From Chlorobiota bacterium (lineage in GTDB: Bacteria > Bacteroidota > Ignavibacteria > OLB7), in NCBI GenBank assembly GCA_016700335.1, contig CP065014.1, forward strand, positions 1,897,001 through 1,961,000: a stretch of 64,000 bases of DNA. Direction: 5' to 3'. How positions within the stretch are numbered: the first letter of the stretch is position 1; each line of letters begins with the position of its first letter. A program made the position numbers and the translations under genes. The notes beneath the pieces were generated by a model. The model ran no database searches, was not told where the DNA came from, and saw only the letters and a program-made list of their open reading frames with translations. Below are positions 34,602-44,979 of the stretch, one piece after another.

Positions 34602-35699
34602 TTATTTTTTTAGGAATGGAGTTTTCACAACAATTCCCATTGATTCATTGCCTCTTATCAAAACATTTAATTCTGTACCAGCTTTAGAATATTGAGTTTC
34701 TACATAACCCATTGCTATTCCCTTATTCAAACTTGGAGACATAGTTCCACTTGTAATTACTCCAATAATTTTTCCATCTTTTGAAACCTCATAGCCATGT
34801 CTTGGAATAGCTCTTTCAAGCAATTCTATAGCAACAAGTTTTCTTTTAGGACCTTCCATTTTTGTTTCAACTATCACCGATTTACCATTAAAATCATTTT
34901 TGTTAATCTTAGTAATCCAACCCAATCCAGCTTCAATTGGATTTGTCGTTTCATCAACATCATTTCCATATAAGCAATAACCCATTTCCAATCTAAGTGT
35001 GTCTCTAGCTCCAAGACCAGTAGGTTCAATTCCATATACAGATCCTTTTTCCATAATTGAATTCCATACTGATTCACAATCAAATTTATTGCTAGAAATA
35101 TACAATTCAAATCCTAACTCACCAGTGTAACCAGTTCTTGAAATAATAGCCTTTACACCATTTATATAACCTTCAACAAAATAATAATATTCAATTTTAC
35201 TTAAATTTGTTTCAGTTAATTGTTGTAAAATCTCCAGTGATTTTGGTCCTTGTAATGCTAATAAAGAATATTCATCGGAAACATTAGTTAGCTCTACACC
35301 ATCAATTTTATTTTCAAGCATCCAATTGAAATCTTTGTCTATGTTTGATGCATTAATAACTAATAAATAATTATTTTCATCTCTTTTATAAACCAATAAG
35401 TCATCAATAATCCCTCCATTTTTTAGACACATTGCACTATATTGAGCCTGACCATTTATTAATACACTTGCATCATTTATAGTGATTTTTTGAATAAATT
35501 CTAAAGCACTTTCACCTGTTACTGATACTTCGCCCATATGGGAAACATCAAATAGTCCAGCATTATTTCTTACAGCCAAATGTTCAGAAATAATTCCTTT
35601 ATATGAAACTGGCATTTCAAAGCCAGCAAAAGGTACAATTTTAGCTCCTAATTTTTCATGAATATCAAATAGCGATGTTCTTTTTAATTTATCAGACAT
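34602..35699 (-). CDS. gcvT: aminomethyltransferase (glycine cleavage T protein)
   Basis: 365 residues. Transfers the aminomethyl carbon from lipoyl-H protein to tetrahydrofolate. Blocks: VPFAGFEMPVSYKGII, AGLFDVSHMGEV, DDLLVYKRDENNYLLVINASN, SRTGYTGELGFELYI, GLGARDTLRLEMGYCLYGND, and VGVITSGTMSPSLNKGIAMGY-type end (here IGVITSGTMSPS). It overlaps nothing but is one base from hemH downstream, implying one transcript from the promoter at 35738-35772. GcvH and GcvP are elsewhere. Length and motifs are normal. Confidence 0.96.
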   Translation of the reverse strand: MSDKLKRTSLFDIHEKLGAKIVPFAGFEMPVSYKGIISEHLAVRNNAGLFDVSHMGEVSVTGESALEFIQKITINDASVLINGQAQYSAMCLKNGGIIDDLLVYKRDENNYLLVINASNIDKDFNWMLENKIDGVELTNVSDEYSLLALQGPKSLEILQQLTETNLSKIEYYYFVEGYINGVKAIISRTGYTGELGFELYISSNKFDCESVWNSIMEKGSVYGIEPTGLGARDTLRLEMGYCLYGNDVDETTNPIEAGLGWITKINKNDFNGKSVIVETKMEGPKRKLVAIELLERAIPRHGYEVSKDGKIIGVITSGTMSPSLNKGIAMGYVETQYSKAGTELNVLIRGNESMGIVVKTPFLKK

Positions 35700-35737
35700 T
35701 GTAAACTAATTATTGATTTAATATTTTTTAATGAATG

Positions 35738-35772
35738 CAAACATAAATAAAGTAAATTTTATGGAATACAAA
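35738..35772 (-). promoter_or_regulatory. Bacteroidota-type promoter of gcvT-hemH (TTTG-N23-TATGTTTG)
   Basis: On the minus strand, TTTG at 35769-35772, spacer of 23, then TATGTTTG at 35738-35745 followed by CA. The gcvT ATG is 39 bases beyond. Confidence 0.6.
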
Positions 35773-35877
35773 AACTAAAAATTTGTTTTTTACAAAACTA
35801 TAATTATTGCTTATTAATATATTTAGTATAAAATGAACTTAACAATTAAAATTATTTTTTTACGTCTTTAGATTATC

Positions 35878-37383
35878 ATGACAAAAAATATTATGAGGTT
35901 TCTATTTCTTTTTTTTATACTATTCTCAGTTAATAAATTAAAGGCTGATGCAATAGATGATAACATTATGAAAGGTTTAGAATTACTATACAATGTAAAT
36001 TTCGACGAGGCTAAATCATACTTTGACAAATCTATTTCAATAGATCCAACAGATCCAAGGGGTTATCTTTTCAGCTCAAATGTTCACCTTTGGAGTTACT
36101 TATTCGATAATAAAGATGAACAATTATCTTACTTCATAACATTAAATGATAAAACAATTTCTGTAGCTGAAAAAAGAATTAAAAATAATCCAAATGATAT
36201 TCGAAGTAAATTGATGTTAGGAATGGCTTATGGTTATAGAGCTATTGGAAACATTAGAGCTGAAAATTTTGTTGCAGGTGCTATGTCAGGAAGAACTTGT
36301 TACGATAAATTAATGGAGGTTGTTAAAGTTAACAATAAAGAATGGGATGCTTATTTGGGACTTGGGATTTTCCATTTTGCATTTGGTTCAATACCTCAAA
36401 TTGGACAGTTTGTTACAGGACTTTCAGGTATAAAAGGAGATTCAAAATTAGGTCTTCAAGAAATATTAGTTACATCTGCAAGGGGATATTATTTCAAGCA
36501 TGATGCCAAATTTATAAATGCTTTATTAGATATTTACTATAAGAATGAGAAATCTAAAGGGCTAGGAGTACTTCAAGATATGAATATTAAATATCCTAAA
36601 AGTGTACCTTTATATTATGTGATTGGAACAGCTTACAGTGAGGCAGGGGAAGTACAAAAAGCTTTACCATATTTTGATAAGATAATAAAAGATAATAATA
36701 AAGATTTCAAAGTATTTACAGCATTGAGTTATGCAAGATCTGGCATGTCATATTTTTTGATGAATGATTTCTCTAAATCAAAAATTTACTTGCAATCTTT
36801 TCTAAAAAATTATAACGAGAAATTATTCAAAACTCAAGTTTGGTCATACCTTGGTATTTGTTACGAAATTGAGGGGAATAGAGAAAATGCATTAAAATCA
36901 TATCAACGTGCAAAATCAACTTTTGGTAAAACTGGAGAAGATATTTCTTCAAAAATTAAAATAATGAAGTTAATTTCTAATCCTTTAGATGCAATTGATA
37001 TTGATATTATAAAGGGATTAAATTTTATTCAAGTGGAAAATTTCAATGATGCTTTAACAATTTCAAAAAAATTATCTAATCAACAAAAACTGAAACCAGA
37101 ACAAATCTCACAAATTAATTATATCTTAGGCTCAGCATATTTTGGATTGAAAAATTACAATATTGCAAATGATTTTTTTGCAAAGGCAATTGCTTCCTCT
37201 GTAAATAGTGAAGAAAAATGGGTACCTCCATTTTGTTATTTTTATATGAGTGAAGGGTTTAAAATATTAGGTGATTTAAAAAAATCAAAAGATTATTTAC
37301 AGAGTGCTAGAAATTTTAAAAATTATGAGAATGAGCATTTGTTAAGATTTAAAATTGAAAGGAATATTACATTAATAGATTAA
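35878..37383 (+). CDS. secreted TPR-repeat protein
   Basis: 501 residues. A signal peptide (~1-24, hydrophobic LFLFFILFSV, ending LKA) is followed by tetratricopeptide repeats. Clear units include LYNVNFDEAKSYFDKSISIDP (~36-57), a middle unit near PLYYVIGTAYSEAGEVQKALPYF, YLGICYEIEGNRENALKSYQ and a last NYILGSAYFGLKNYNIANDFF. It is probably periplasmic or surface-exposed, acting as a protein scaffold. The start may be the internal ATG (MRFLFLF, residue 6), which also gives a signal peptide. It precedes priA by 83 bases on the same strand. No enzymatic domain. Confidence 0.85.
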   Translation: MTKNIMRFLFLFFILFSVNKLKADAIDDNIMKGLELLYNVNFDEAKSYFDKSISIDPTDPRGYLFSSNVHLWSYLFDNKDEQLSYFITLNDKTISVAEKRIKNNPNDIRSKLMLGMAYGYRAIGNIRAENFVAGAMSGRTCYDKLMEVVKVNNKEWDAYLGLGIFHFAFGSIPQIGQFVTGLSGIKGDSKLGLQEILVTSARGYYFKHDAKFINALLDIYYKNEKSKGLGVLQDMNIKYPKSVPLYYVIGTAYSEAGEVQKALPYFDKIIKDNNKDFKVFTALSYARSGMSYFLMNDFSKSKIYLQSFLKNYNEKLFKTQVWSYLGICYEIEGNRENALKSYQRAKSTFGKTGEDISSKIKIMKLISNPLDAIDIDIIKGLNFIQVENFNDALTISKKLSNQQKLKPEQISQINYILGSAYFGLKNYNIANDFFAKAIASSVNSEEKWVPPFCYFYMSEGFKILGDLKKSKDYLQSARNFKNYENEHLLRFKIERNITLID

Positions 37384-37466
37384 TTATCAATCCCAAATTT
37401 AGTTAATTATTCAATTTTAATACTATAAATTGCAAGAAATTTAAAAGTTAATTTAGCAATTTATTT

Positions 37467-39971
37467 ATGTTAGTTGAAGTTGCTGTTCCAGTCCCATTAT
37501 TCCAGACGTTTACTTACAAACTTCCAGAAGAATTTTTAATCTTAACACATATTGGTTGTAGAGTAATTGTACCATTTGGAAAAAGAACATTTACAGGAAT
37601 AATTATATCCTTTATTGAATCATCAAGTATACCCAAATTAAAATCAGTATTAGATGTATTAGATGAATCACCTGCAATTTCCCCAAGAATGATAAAATTT
37701 GCTAATTGGTTAAGTGAATATTACTTATCACCAATTGGTGAAACTTTGAAAACTATGTTACCTCAAGGAATGAGTAATGAATCTTCACAGTTAATTCAAT
37801 TAAACGATATAAATTATTATGATGTAATCCAAGAATTGAGGAAATCAGCTCCTAGGCAAAGCGCAATTATTACTGCATTAACAGATCATAAAGAAGGAAT
37901 ACAATTATCATCACTCAGAAAAGCAGTTGGTTCAAATAATTTAACAACCCAACTTAAATCGTTAGAAGAGAAAGGATATATAAACATAAGTAGTTTTACA
38001 AAAAAATTAATTAAACCTAAAACATGCCTAGCTATAAAATTAAATGATTCATTTTTATTAAATGAAGAAAAATTAAAAATTTTACTAAATGATTTAGACT
38101 TAAAAGCCCCTAAGCAAGCAGATATAATGCTTGCTTTGCTTTACCAACTAGATAAAAACAAAACTGAACATATTTTAGCAAGTAATATTTTATCAATTAC
38201 AAATGCTAGTGAGTCAGCATTAAAGGGCTTACTTAATAAGAAAGCAATTGAAATTTATGAAATTGAAATTTCTCGTGAAGATGTGATTAGCTTAGATTCT
38301 TATGAAAATTTGAAAGTAAATTCATTACCTATAATTCCAAATTCAGAACAAAAAATTTTAATTGATGAAATCAATAATTCAATTGATTCAGATATTTATA
38401 AATGTTTTCTATTACATGGTGTAACTGGTTCTGGTAAAACTATAGTTTACATTGAAGCAATAAAAAATTGTATTAAAAATAAAAAAACTGCTTTAATGTT
38501 GGTTCCTGAAATAGCATTAACCATGCAATTAGTTGAAAGATTTACATTAATTTTTGGTAATAGAGTTGTGGTTATGCATTCAAGGATGAGTGAAGGTGAA
38601 AGATATGATGGATGGAGAAGGGTAAATGAAAATGGATGTGATTTAGTTATAGGTGCAAGGTCTGCATTGTTTGCTCCATTAAAAAATTTAGGCTTAATAA
38701 TTGTTGATGAAGAGCATGAAAGCAGCTTCAAACAATATGATCAACAGCCAAGATATCAAGCACGAGATGCTGCTGTTGTACGAGGTTCAATTGAAGGAAC
38801 AGTTGTTATACTTGGATCAGCAACTCCTTCAGTTGAATCTTACTTCAATGCATTAAATGGGAAGTATAAACTTATTGAGCTAAATCAAAGAGCAGATAAA
38901 GCTACTGAACCAAAAATGATAATTGTCGATATTGCAAAAGCTAGAAAAGAGAACAAAATGATAGGAGCTTTATCAGATAAATTGATTGAATTAATTAAAC
39001 AAAAGAAAATTAAAAATGAGGGGGTTATTTTATTCCAAAATAGAAGGGGTTTTGCTACTAGAATTGAATGTTCTAATTGTTCACATTCTCCAATGTGCCC
39101 TAACTGTGCTGTAGCTTTAACATACCACAAAACAAAAGATGAACTACATTGTCATTATTGTAATTATCAAAGAATTGTTGAAAAAAGTTGTACTATTTGC
39201 GGAAGTAAAGATTTAAAACAACCAGGCGTTGGTACTCAAAAAGTGGAGGAAGAATTGTTAGAAAAAATTGCAGATATTAAAGTACTTAGAATGGATTTAG
39301 ACACTACTTCTAAAAAAGGTTCACACAAAAAAATATTAGATGATTTTGCAATTGGAAATGCTGATGTTTTGTTAGGAACACAAATGGTAACTAAAGGATT
39401 AGATTTTAATAGAGTATCATTAGTTGGAGTTGTTTCAGCAGATTCATCTTTAATGATTCCAGACTTTCGTTCATCAGAAAGAACTTATCAATTAATAACT
39501 CAAGTTGCTGGAAGAGCAGGAAGAAGAAGTGGTCTTGAAGCAGACGTAATTATACAAACATCTCAACCAGAAAATCCTGCAATACAATCTAGCTTTACTA
39601 AAGACTATTTGTCTATGTTCCATTATGAAATACAAAATAGAAAAGAACTTAGATATCCTCCATTTTCAAGATTTATAGTTATAGAAATTAGAAGTGAAGA
39701 CAAAACTTTAGCAGAAGGTCATTCTGAAATTTTTAAAAAATTATTACCTTCAAAAGATTTAAGTATGGAAATTCTCGGTCCATCACCTGCTTTAATTTGG
39801 AAGTTAAGAAGTTTGTATAGATTTCAAATTATTGTAAAAAATATTAAAATAATAGATCCAAGCGGGAAAAAATTTATGAAAATCTTTACATCAGCATATG
39901 ATACTTATATGAAAAGATTTGCAAAAAAAGATGTTCAAATAATTATCGATGTTGATGCTCAGGGGATATAA
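37467..39971 (+). CDS. priA: primosomal protein N' (PriA helicase)
   Basis: 834 residues. The N-terminal 3'-DNA-binding domain (~1-100: VPLFQTFTYKLPE, GCRVIVPFGKR) and winged helix lead to the helicase: Walker A GVTGSGKTIVY (~317-327), DEEH box in IIVDEEHESSFKQYD, and GSATPS. The zinc-binding insertion holds eight cysteines in pairs (CSNCSHSPMCPNC, CHYCNYQ, CTICGS). Motifs V and VI are GTQMVTKGLDF and QVAGRAGRR. PriA restarts collapsed replication forks. It fits the many replication and repair genes nearby (recN, and the dnaN-recF-gyrB block). Confidence 0.97.
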   Translation: MLVEVAVPVPLFQTFTYKLPEEFLILTHIGCRVIVPFGKRTFTGIIISFIESSSIPKLKSVLDVLDESPAISPRMIKFANWLSEYYLSPIGETLKTMLPQGMSNESSQLIQLNDINYYDVIQELRKSAPRQSAIITALTDHKEGIQLSSLRKAVGSNNLTTQLKSLEEKGYINISSFTKKLIKPKTCLAIKLNDSFLLNEEKLKILLNDLDLKAPKQADIMLALLYQLDKNKTEHILASNILSITNASESALKGLLNKKAIEIYEIEISREDVISLDSYENLKVNSLPIIPNSEQKILIDEINNSIDSDIYKCFLLHGVTGSGKTIVYIEAIKNCIKNKKTALMLVPEIALTMQLVERFTLIFGNRVVVMHSRMSEGERYDGWRRVNENGCDLVIGARSALFAPLKNLGLIIVDEEHESSFKQYDQQPRYQARDAAVVRGSIEGTVVILGSATPSVESYFNALNGKYKLIELNQRADKATEPKMIIVDIAKARKENKMIGALSDKLIELIKQKKIKNEGVILFQNRRGFATRIECSNCSHSPMCPNCAVALTYHKTKDELHCHYCNYQRIVEKSCTICGSKDLKQPGVGTQKVEEELLEKIADIKVLRMDLDTTSKKGSHKKILDDFAIGNADVLLGTQMVTKGLDFNRVSLVGVVSADSSLMIPDFRSSERTYQLITQVAGRAGRRSGLEADVIIQTSQPENPAIQSSFTKDYLSMFHYEIQNRKELRYPPFSRFIVIEIRSEDKTLAEGHSEIFKKLLPSKDLSMEILGPSPALIWKLRSLYRFQIIVKNIKIIDPSGKKFMKIFTSAYDTYMKRFAKKDVQIIIDVDAQGI

Positions 39972-40004
39972 TTATTAAATAAAAAAGTAAATTAATTAAA
40001 TGAT

Positions 40005-41705
40005 CTAAAGTTGTTTATCTATAAGTTCTTTTGCCATTTTAAGGCTTGTTTCAGTAATATTATCACTACTCATAATTCTTGCAACTTCAGTTATATGTTC
40101 AAGGTCAGATAATATTCTAACTGAAGTAATATTCCTTTCTTTCTTTGTTATTTTTTCAACAACATAATGATGATGCCCCATTGCAGCAATTTGAGCTAGA
40201 TGTGTTATAGCAATAATTTGATGGAAATCTGCCAAGTTTTTCATTGCATTTCCTACCTTAGAAGCAATTCTACCAGAAATTCCAGTATCTATTTCATCAA
40301 AAACAAGTAAAGGTAATTTATTGTTTTTTGCTAAAATTGTTTTCAATGCAAGCATGACTCTGCTAATTTCACCTCCAGAAGCAACTTTAACCAATGGCTT
40401 TGGTTCTTCTCCTTTATTAGTTGAAATAAAGAACTCAATGTTGTCTATCCCTTTTTCATTTGCTTTGAATTCTATATTATCACTCAAAACAGTTGATTCA
40501 GAATTATTTATCAATAATATATCAACAATAAATTTACTTTTTTCTATGCCAAGTTGAGATAAAGTTTTCTCAATAGATTTTTCAATTTTTCTAGCAGTCT
40601 CTTTTCTTTTTTGAGATAATCTTAATGCGAATTCTCCAGCAATTTTTTTGAGTGAAAATATTTCATTTTTTATTTTAACTATTTCTAAATCAAAATTATT
40701 AGATAACTCAATCTCTGACTCAACTTTATTTTTGTATGCTAATACACTTTCTAAAGTTCCTCCAAATCTTTTTCTTAATGAGTTTATCTGCGATAATCTT
40801 TCTCTTCTGTTTTCTAATCGTTCAGAACTATAATCTATCTTTGATGAATAACTTTGCAAAAATTTCATTATCTCATCTATAATTGCAACTGAATTCACAA
40901 TTTCATCTCTTTGTTCTTGAAATACAGGATCTATAATTAAAAGTTGATCAAGAATATTCCTAGCTCTTAAAATGCGGTCTCTGGCAGAATTTTCATCTTC
41001 ATACAATGAATAATTAATACTATTTATTGAGCTAACAATTCTTTCAGAATTTTCCAAAATCAATAGCTCTTGTTTTATTATCTCATCTTCATTTGGGTCT
41101 GGAGAAACTTCATTAATTTGATCTAAATGATATCTGTACAAATCTTGTTTTTCTCTTAATTGAACTTCTCTATTTAAAATTGTTGAAAGTTCTTTAAGTT
41201 TAAAATTGAGTTTTTGGTAAGAAGTTTTATAATCAAATAATATTTTTTCAAGTCCACCAGCATTATCTAGCATATCAATATGAGTCTCATTGTCTAGTAG
41301 CATTTGATGATCATGTTGACCATGCAAATCAACTAAATTAACACCTAATTCTTTCAATATATTCAAAGGTACTGGAGAGTCATTTATAAAAGCTCTAGAA
41401 GTACCTTTCAAAGTAAGTTCTCTTCTTATAATAAGTTCTTCTCCGTTTGCATATTCATGCTTAATTAGTACAGAATGTGCAGGTTCATTATGTTCAATAG
41501 TAAACTTACCTTCTATAATTGCTTTTTCACAACCAGTACGAATTGATTCTTGATTAGATCTTTCTCCAAGCAGCAAACCTAAAGCACCAATTAGAATTGA
41601 TTTACCTGCTCCTGTTTCTCCAGTTAAAACATTAAATCCACTTTTAAAATTAATTGTTAATTCTTCAATTAATGCGAAGTTATTTATGTATAAAGATTGT
41701 AGCAA
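40005..41705 (-). CDS. recN: DNA repair protein RecN
   Basis: 566 residues. SMC-like ATPase for double-strand-break repair. Walker A GETGAGKSILIGAL (~29-42) opens the head; two coiled-coil arms (~150-360) follow, then the signature VASGGEISRVMLALKTI, Walker B LLVFDEIDTGISG and the terminal HLAQIAAMGHHHYVV block. The length is that of typical RecN. It is convergent with priA, about 33 bases apart. Upstream lies the SGNH-hydrolase lipoprotein gene on the same strand. No LOS-type operator could be confirmed. Confidence 0.97.
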   Translation of the reverse strand: MLQSLYINNFALIEELTINFKSGFNVLTGETGAGKSILIGALGLLLGERSNQESIRTGCEKAIIEGKFTIEHNEPAHSVLIKHEYANGEELIIRRELTLKGTSRAFINDSPVPLNILKELGVNLVDLHGQHDHQMLLDNETHIDMLDNAGGLEKILFDYKTSYQKLNFKLKELSTILNREVQLREKQDLYRYHLDQINEVSPDPNEDEIIKQELLILENSERIVSSINSINYSLYEDENSARDRILRARNILDQLLIIDPVFQEQRDEIVNSVAIIDEIMKFLQSYSSKIDYSSERLENRRERLSQINSLRKRFGGTLESVLAYKNKVESEIELSNNFDLEIVKIKNEIFSLKKIAGEFALRLSQKRKETARKIEKSIEKTLSQLGIEKSKFIVDILLINNSESTVLSDNIEFKANEKGIDNIEFFISTNKGEEPKPLVKVASGGEISRVMLALKTILAKNNKLPLLVFDEIDTGISGRIASKVGNAMKNLADFHQIIAITHLAQIAAMGHHHYVVEKITKKERNITSVRILSDLEHITEVARIMSSDNITETSLKMAKELIDKQL

Positions 41706-41770
41706 TGTGTTTTTTTTTTGTAATTATTAAGTACTGATTTATTATTACTATTCTGCAAATTTTACAAATT

Positions 41771-42490
41771 TTATTTCAAAGATTTTTTTGCTGATTCTAA
41801 AATTTGACTAACCCAAATTGCATATAGTTTTGGCGAAGGATGCAAACCGTCAGTTGTAACCATTGATGGGTCATTGCCATATTTTCTAGATATTTCTGTA
41901 ATATCTACATATCTAACTTTATATTCTTCTGAAACAGATTTATTAACCTTATTGTATTCATCAATTTCCCTTGCAATTAATGCTCTATCTCGTCCTTCAG
42001 CAAATGGTGTAACTCCCCAATCTGGTATTGAAATTACTATAACTCTTTTAGGATTACCTTGTGCATATGCAATAGAACGCTTTAGAAGGATAGTAAATTG
42101 TTCTCTATAATCTTCAATTTGATAATTCCTATATTGATTATTTACTCCAATTAGTAAAGTTACTAATGAATAATCTATAGGTGGAGCAGTAGCATCAATT
42201 GCTAATTGCAATTCATCAGTTGTCCAACCAGTTTTAGCAATTACTTCTGGATCATTTACATTTACACCATACTTTCGTAATGAATCTGATAACTGCATAG
42301 GGAATCTTAAATCTTCTGGAACTCCTTCCCCAATTGTGTATGAGTCTCCTAGTGCTAAATATTTCATTAGATTTACTGAATAATCAAGTGGTTTTTTCTT
42401 TAAGGTATAACAATTAAAAGATAAAAATACTACAGATAAAACTATAGCTCGAACAATAATATTTTTAATTAATATTTTATTTAATTTCAT
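41771..42490 (-). CDS. SGNH/GDSL hydrolase lipoprotein
   Basis: 239 residues. A lipoprotein signal (hydrophobic IVVRAIVLSVVFLSF-type stretch, lipobox LSFNC with Cys about residue 27) is followed by an SGNH hydrolase: block I LALGDSYTIGEG, block III LLIGVNNQY (Gly-x-Asn), and block V TTDGLHPS with the catalytic Asp-x-x-His. Members are esterases, lipases or acyl-carbohydrate deacetylases; the substrate is unknown. The mature protein should sit in the inner or outer membrane facing the periplasm. It lies 66 bases upstream of recN on the same strand, and divergent from the DHH gene. Confidence 0.88.
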   Translation of the reverse strand: MKLNKILIKNIIVRAIVLSVVFLSFNCYTLKKKPLDYSVNLMKYLALGDSYTIGEGVPEDLRFPMQLSDSLRKYGVNVNDPEVIAKTGWTTDELQLAIDATAPPIDYSLVTLLIGVNNQYRNYQIEDYREQFTILLKRSIAYAQGNPKRVIVISIPDWGVTPFAEGRDRALIAREIDEYNKVNKSVSEEYKVRYVDITEISRKYGNDPSMVTTDGLHPSPKLYAIWVSQILESAKKSLK

Positions 42491-42540
42491 TTAAAATTTA
42501 TTTGAACTTAAAAATAAAAACAATAATTCAACTGATTATA

Positions 42541-42570
42541 TTTGTTTATCAAAAATGATAATTAAATTTG
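42541..42570 (+). promoter_or_regulatory. Bacteroidota-type promoter of the DHH phosphoesterase gene
   Basis: TTTG at 42541-42544, 18-base spacer, TAAATTTG at 42563-42570. Near-perfect match to TTTG/TAnnTTTG. ATG follows at 42588. Confidence 0.7.
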
Positions 42571-42587
42571 TAATATAAATTTTAAAA

Positions 42588-43598
42588 ATGAGTTATAAAA
42601 AATCAGTATTATGTTTTTTCCACTTCCCTTGTCCTGATGGTGCAACTGCTGCAGTGGCTTTGAAGCATAGATTAATTGAATCAAATTACTTAAATAATGA
42701 CTTCCAATTTTCATTTTGTCCAATAACACATTATGGATCTTGGGATGATTTACTCCCAATCAATTATGTTGAAAAAAATATTGAACCAAAATATGAGGTT
42801 CATGAAATTTTTATTGTAGATATTTGTTTATCAGAAGTTAAACTAAATCAAATTATTAATCAATTAAGATATGAAAGAAAAATTACAACTAAAGATAATC
42901 CACCTGTAATTTGTATTGATCATCATAAAACTGCTTTAGAAAAAATTAATGAAATTAGTTTATATTGCAATGAAGTTTTCATTAAAATTGCTCCAGGAAT
43001 GAGTGGTGCTACTTTAGTTTGGGAATATTGCAATATTAGATTTAATGAAGATAAAGATATTCCTTTAATGTTAAAATATGTTGCTGATCAAGATTTATGG
43101 GAATGGGAACTTGAAAATTCAAAAGAAGTAAATGCAACTATTAATTTAAATGAAGATAGAGTTGAAGGTATAGAAAATGAATTTATAGAATCAATTAATA
43201 ATTCTCAAATTTGGCTAGAAAATTCTACTTTAAAAGGTATCGGAATTAGTGCAATGATTGATTCACAAACAAGAAAAACATTATCTCATACTAAAAGAAT
43301 TAATTATTTGGATACTCATTTATTAATTACAAACGCAACTTCTTTTGCCTCAGAAACTGGTAATTTATTATGTGAAGAGTTTAACAAAAAACCAAATTGT
43401 GTTGCTGTTATATATACAATTTTAGATTCTGGAAGTGTTAGGTGTTCATTTAGATCCATTAGTGGTGGAAATAAGTCTGCAAGAGAAATTGCAGAAATGT
43501 TTGGCGGTGGAGGACATGAAAATGCTGCTGGATGTAGATTCAATTCATTTTTAGATTTTGCAAAAGCATTTAATTTAATTGAATACTATAACAATTAA
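42588..43598 (+). CDS. DHH-family phosphoesterase
   Basis: 336 residues. Metal-binding motifs in order: FFHFPCPDGATAA (~10-22), IVDIC (~76-80), the DHH motif DHHKTA (111-116), YVADQDLWEW for the fourth Asp, and the C-terminal DHHA1 motif GGGGHENAAG. The family includes NrnA-type oligoribonucleases, pAp phosphatases and cyclic-dinucleotide phosphodiesterases; which of these is meant cannot be told by eye. Cytoplasmic. It has its own promoter and is followed after 45 bases by pyrC on the same strand. Confidence 0.9.
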   Translation: MSYKKSVLCFFHFPCPDGATAAVALKHRLIESNYLNNDFQFSFCPITHYGSWDDLLPINYVEKNIEPKYEVHEIFIVDICLSEVKLNQIINQLRYERKITTKDNPPVICIDHHKTALEKINEISLYCNEVFIKIAPGMSGATLVWEYCNIRFNEDKDIPLMLKYVADQDLWEWELENSKEVNATINLNEDRVEGIENEFIESINNSQIWLENSTLKGIGISAMIDSQTRKTLSHTKRINYLDTHLLITNATSFASETGNLLCEEFNKKPNCVAVIYTILDSGSVRCSFRSISGGNKSAREIAEMFGGGGHENAAGCRFNSFLDFAKAFNLIEYYNN

Positions 43599-43643
43599 AG
43601 ATATTTATTTGTAACCAAATTTTTTAAATAATTTAAAAATCAG

Positions 43644-44927
43644 ATGATTCTTTTCAAAAATATAAGATTAATTAGTCCAATTCAAAATTTAGACAGAAGA
43701 ACTGATATATTAATAGTTGATGGTATTATTTCTAAAATTGAAGATAATATTATACCTGAAGTGAATTCTGAAAGTTTTGACGGTTCAAAATGGATTTGTT
43801 CAGTTGGGCTTTACGACATGCATGTGCATCTAAGAGAACCAGGTGGAACACACAAGGAGACAATTGAGACTGGATGTTCAGCTGCATCTAACGGTGGCTT
43901 TACTGGTGTTTGTTGTATGCCAAATACTAACCCAACTATTGATTCAGTTGAAGTTGTACATTCTATTCAATTTAAATCTCAGAACTTACCTGTTGATGTA
44001 CATTGTTCAGCTGCTATTACTAAAAATAGAAAAGGAGAAGAATTATCCAATATTGGTTCTTTGTATGAATCTGGAGTAAGATTGTTTACAGACGATGGTG
44101 ATTGTCTAAAGTCTCCAGAAGTTATGAGGCGAGCCTTCGAATACTTATCTATGTTTGAAGGAGCAACTTTGAGCCAACATTGCGAAGAAAACAGTATGAC
44201 GAAAAATTCAATTATGAATGAAGGGTTCAATTCAACTAAACAAGGTTACAAAGGTTACCCATCTGTTGCTGAAGAGATTATTGTAAATAGAGATATTCAA
44301 ATTTCATCTTTCTGTGATAACGGTAGATATCATGTTCAACATTTAAGTACAAAAGGAACTGTAGATATTGTAAGGAAAGCAAAAGCAAGTGGAGTTAAAA
44401 ATGTTACTTGTGAAGTTACACCTCATCATTTTGTATTAACTGATGATGCTATTGAGTTGTATGGATCTAATGCTAAAATGAATCCTCCGTTAAGGTTACA
44501 ATCAGATATTGATGAAGTTATTAATGGTTTAATAGATGGGACTATAGATGTAATTGCTACAGACCATGCACCACATTCTTTTCAAGAAAAGGAGCAAGAA
44601 ATTAATCAAACACCGAATGGTATTATTGGGCTAGAAACTTCCTTGGGATTAACTCTTACATATCTTGTAAATAAGAATCATATTTCAGTTAATAAAATGA
44701 TTGAGTTAATGTCTATTAATCCACGAAAAATAATGGGTTTAAAAGATATAAAAATTGATGTTGGTGAGGTAGCTAATTTATCAATTTTTGATCCTATTGA
44801 AAATTGGATTGTTGATTCTAAGAAATTTAAAACTAAATCTTTGAACACCCCATTCAATTCATTTGCTCTTAGTGGAAAACCAATTTGTATTATTAATAAA
44901 AGTAAAATTGTTTGGTCTGAATTATAA
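43644..44927 (+). CDS. pyrC: dihydroorotase
   Basis: 427 residues, the class I (PyrC-multifunctional-like) length. Third step of pyrimidine synthesis: carbamoyl-aspartate to dihydroorotate. Metal ligands H60 and H62 in DMHVHLREPGG, further His residues in SQHCEE and YHVQHLSTKG, and the ATDHAPHS motif with the catalytic Asp. FDDGDCL-type loop (here FTDDGDCLKSPEVM) carries the usual aspartates. The gene follows the DHH phosphoesterase and ends in a terminator. Other pyr genes are not in the window. Confidence 0.95.
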   Translation: MILFKNIRLISPIQNLDRRTDILIVDGIISKIEDNIIPEVNSESFDGSKWICSVGLYDMHVHLREPGGTHKETIETGCSAASNGGFTGVCCMPNTNPTIDSVEVVHSIQFKSQNLPVDVHCSAAITKNRKGEELSNIGSLYESGVRLFTDDGDCLKSPEVMRRAFEYLSMFEGATLSQHCEENSMTKNSIMNEGFNSTKQGYKGYPSVAEEIIVNRDIQISSFCDNGRYHVQHLSTKGTVDIVRKAKASGVKNVTCEVTPHHFVLTDDAIELYGSNAKMNPPLRLQSDIDEVINGLIDGTIDVIATDHAPHSFQEKEQEINQTPNGIIGLETSLGLTLTYLVNKNHISVNKMIELMSINPRKIMGLKDIKIDVGEVANLSIFDPIENWIVDSKKFKTKSLNTPFNSFALSGKPICIINKSKIVWSEL

Positions 44928-44965
44928 AAAAATCTCCTCAAATATTTTATAGAAGAGATTTTTTT
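44926..44965. terminator. bidirectional terminator after pyrC
   Basis: Arms 44926-44936 and 44955-44965 (AAAAAAATCTC with GAGATTTTTTT) with an AT-rich loop and A/T runs on both outer sides; lies between convergent genes. Confidence 0.75.
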
Positions 44966-44979
44966 AGATTGAATTAATT